NCBI GenBank assembly: GCA_003566795.1
Contig: PXBU01000447.1
Location: 1 to 7,801 of the forward strand
Source: Puniceicoccaceae bacterium
Lineage (GTDB): Bacteria > Verrucomicrobiota > Verrucomicrobiia > Opitutales > Coraliomargaritaceae
DNA length: 7,801 nt
Reading direction: 5' to 3'
Shown here: positions 6,944-7,801 of the stretch, piece by piece
Layout: every line of letters begins with the position of its first letter
Numbering within the stretch: position 1 is the stretch's first letter
The notes under the pieces: generated by a model
Told to the model about the DNA's origin: nothing
Database searches by the model: none
What the model saw: only the letters and a program-made list of their open reading frames with translations
Position numbers and translations under genes: made by a program

Positions 6944-6971
6944 CGACAGCCCTATCGTGCCATCGCTGTCG
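6944..6971 (+). terminator. Hairpin after frr, doubtful terminator
   Basis: CGACAGC (6944-6950) and GCTGTCG (6965-6971) form a perfect 7-bp stem with a 14-base loop, starting nine bases after the frr stop. The following sequence has only TTT rather than a run of six or more T, so it is not a classical intrinsic terminator. It may still stabilise the transcript's 3' end. Confidence 0.3.
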
Positions 6972-6989
6972 GCTAGTTTCCAGTATGCC

Positions 6990-7122
6990 ATCTAATAAGT
7001 TTTTTCATGCCTCAAACTTTCGAAACTTGTAGCCGAACGCCTTCGCGTTTGGTTGTTCCGGACTTTCAGGCAAGTTCGACCAAAGCCAAAGGGCTTCGGA
7101 TACATGAAAAAACTTATTGGAT
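6990..7122. mobile_element. MITE-like or structured-RNA element with 16-bp inverted ends
   Basis: AATAAGTTTTTTCATG at 6994-7009 and its exact complement CATGAAAAAACTTATT at 7103-7118 bound a 125-bp unit; allowing one mismatch the ends extend to 6990-7122. Inside, CCGAACGC/GCGTTTGG (7033-7040 with 7045-7052) forms an 8-bp hairpin with one G-T pair. CCAAAGCC/GGCTTCGG (7080-7087 with 7092-7099) forms another with one mismatch. CGAAACTTG (7021-7029) pairs with CAAGTTCG (7071-7078) around the first hairpin. The whole folds as a closed multi-branch structure. It carries no credible gene. This fits a miniature inverted-repeat element or a folded RNA ahead of proB. I found no clear target-site duplication. 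Confidence 0.5.
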
Positions 7123-7148
7123 CCTCCACTAGGCTCTGACCTGTCATC

Positions 7149-7801
7149 ATGCTACCACTCGCACAAGCCAGGCGCATTGTCATCAAGCTCGGCACCGGAG
7201 TGCTGACCTCCGGCATTGGCAATCTGAACACTGCGCGGATTGCCGCATTGTGCGCGAATGTCGATATGCTGCGCAAACGCGGGATTGATGTCATCCTGGT
7301 AAGTTCCGGTGCCGTCGGCCTCGGCATGGGTAAACTCGGACTGCATAAGCGGCCCAAAGATCTGGCCAATCTTCAGGCCTGCGCTGCCGTGGGGCAAAGT
7401 ATACTCATCAACACTTGGCAAAAAGGCTTTGACCCACATGGGCTGATTGTGGCGCAAATCCTCCTGACCCGCGAGGACCTGCGCGCCAAACACCGCCACA
7501 ACGCTGTTTTTAATACGGTGGAACGCCTGCTGGCACACGGCACCGTCCCCATCGTGAATGAAAACGACACGGTCAGTGCCGTCGAGATACAGTTCGGCGA
7601 TAACGACACACTCTCCGCGCTGGTTGCGAGTGTGACCAATGCCGACCAACTCTTCATTCTTTCAAATATCCCTGGCTTGATCGATATGCGGGGCAGTGGC
7701 GAAGTCGTCCCGCAGGTGGACAAAATCACGCCCGAAATCGAAGCGATGGCACAGGGAACCAACACCGAAACCTCGGTGGGTGGCATGACCAGTAAGCTCT
7801 C
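7149..7801 (+). CDS. proB: Glutamate 5-kinase, 5' part (runs off the window)
   Basis: ProB phosphorylates L-glutamate to glutamyl-5-phosphate, the first and usually proline-inhibited step of proline synthesis. The frame starts at ATG 7149 and is open to the window end, giving 217 residues of the N-terminal amino-acid-kinase domain. IVIKLGTGVLT (10-20) holds the ATP-phosphate lysine, VSSGAVGLG (51-59) the glycine-rich loop, AAVGQ (79-83) a conserved turn, VNENDTVS (136-143) and FGDNDTLSALVA (149-160) the glutamate and Mg/ATP site, and GGMTSKL (211-217) the nucleotide-binding end. Whether a C-terminal PUA domain follows cannot be seen. No Shine-Dalgarno sequence precedes the start, and the structured repeat ends only about 26 bases upstream, so any proB promoter must lie within or beside that element. 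Confidence 0.96.
   Translation, partial: MLPLAQARRIVIKLGTGVLTSGIGNLNTARIAALCANVDMLRKRGIDVILVSSGAVGLGMGKLGLHKRPKDLANLQACAAVGQSILINTWQKGFDPHGLIVAQILLTREDLRAKHRHNAVFNTVERLLAHGTVPIVNENDTVSAVEIQFGDNDTLSALVASVTNADQLFILSNIPGLIDMRGSGEVVPQVDKITPEIEAMAQGTNTETSVGGMTSKL

Noticed and set aside
7104..7139. Mini-frame starting MKKLIGSS just before proB, as a leader peptide
   Set aside because: It is 11 codons, has no ribosome-binding site and no proline run, and its start is simply the inverted-repeat arm, which gives a mirror frame on the other strand.
1..7801. CRISPR array, tRNA or rRNA genes, intact insertion sequence
   Set aside because: No regularly spaced direct repeats, no tRNA-like cloverleaf, no rRNA sequence and no transposase with catalytic motifs were seen.

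Overview
The window looks like a bacterial chromosome segment of moderately high GC, with conserved housekeeping genes on the right two thirds and a decayed accessory patch at the left edge. I recognise acs (acetyl-CoA synthetase, minus strand), hisF, pyrH, frr and the 5' part of proB (all plus strand). One large plus-strand gene of unknown function lies between acs and hisF. None of the five plus-strand starts from base 2956 onward has a recognisable Shine-Dalgarno sequence. That habit, with the overall look of the proteins, makes me think of a Verrucomicrobiota-like (PVC) bacterium, but this is a weak guess because no rRNA or other marker is present.

Left edge (1-790): the minus strand carries debris of a hipBA-type toxin-antitoxin operon. 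The last part of a HipB-like reading frame overlaps, by ATGA, a 44-codon frame that matches the N-terminal domain of HipA and then stops. A different frame continues to base 5 and may be the toxin's C-terminal end. The plus strand holds two small, unrecognised, ATGA-overlapping reading frames that may or may not be genes.

Middle (792-4734): acs is intact and reads leftward. A roughly 200-base divergent intergenic region (2757-2955) follows, with an AT-rich inverted repeat and repeated CATTTCG motifs. A 592-residue cytoplasmic protein then reads rightward. Its sequence suggests an alpha-helical toroid followed by a beta-rich domain, as in polysaccharide-active enzymes and the DUF2264 family. 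It ends only 26 bases before hisF, so the two are probably cotranscribed.

Right (4761-7801): hisF (histidine/purine branch point) is followed by a plausible sigma70-type promoter placed so close to pyrH that the pyrH transcript could be almost leaderless. pyrH (UMP kinase) and frr (ribosome recycling factor) form a common bacterial pair. Between frr and proB lies a structured 125-133 bp element bounded by perfect 16-bp inverted repeats with internal hairpins, resembling a miniature mobile element or a structured RNA. proB (glutamate 5-kinase) runs off the right end.

I see no tRNA, rRNA, CRISPR array, intact insertion sequence or phage gene. The items most worth following are the toroid-like protein joined to hisF, the structured repeat before proB, and the collapsed hipBA locus. 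None of them amounts to a demonstrated new system.
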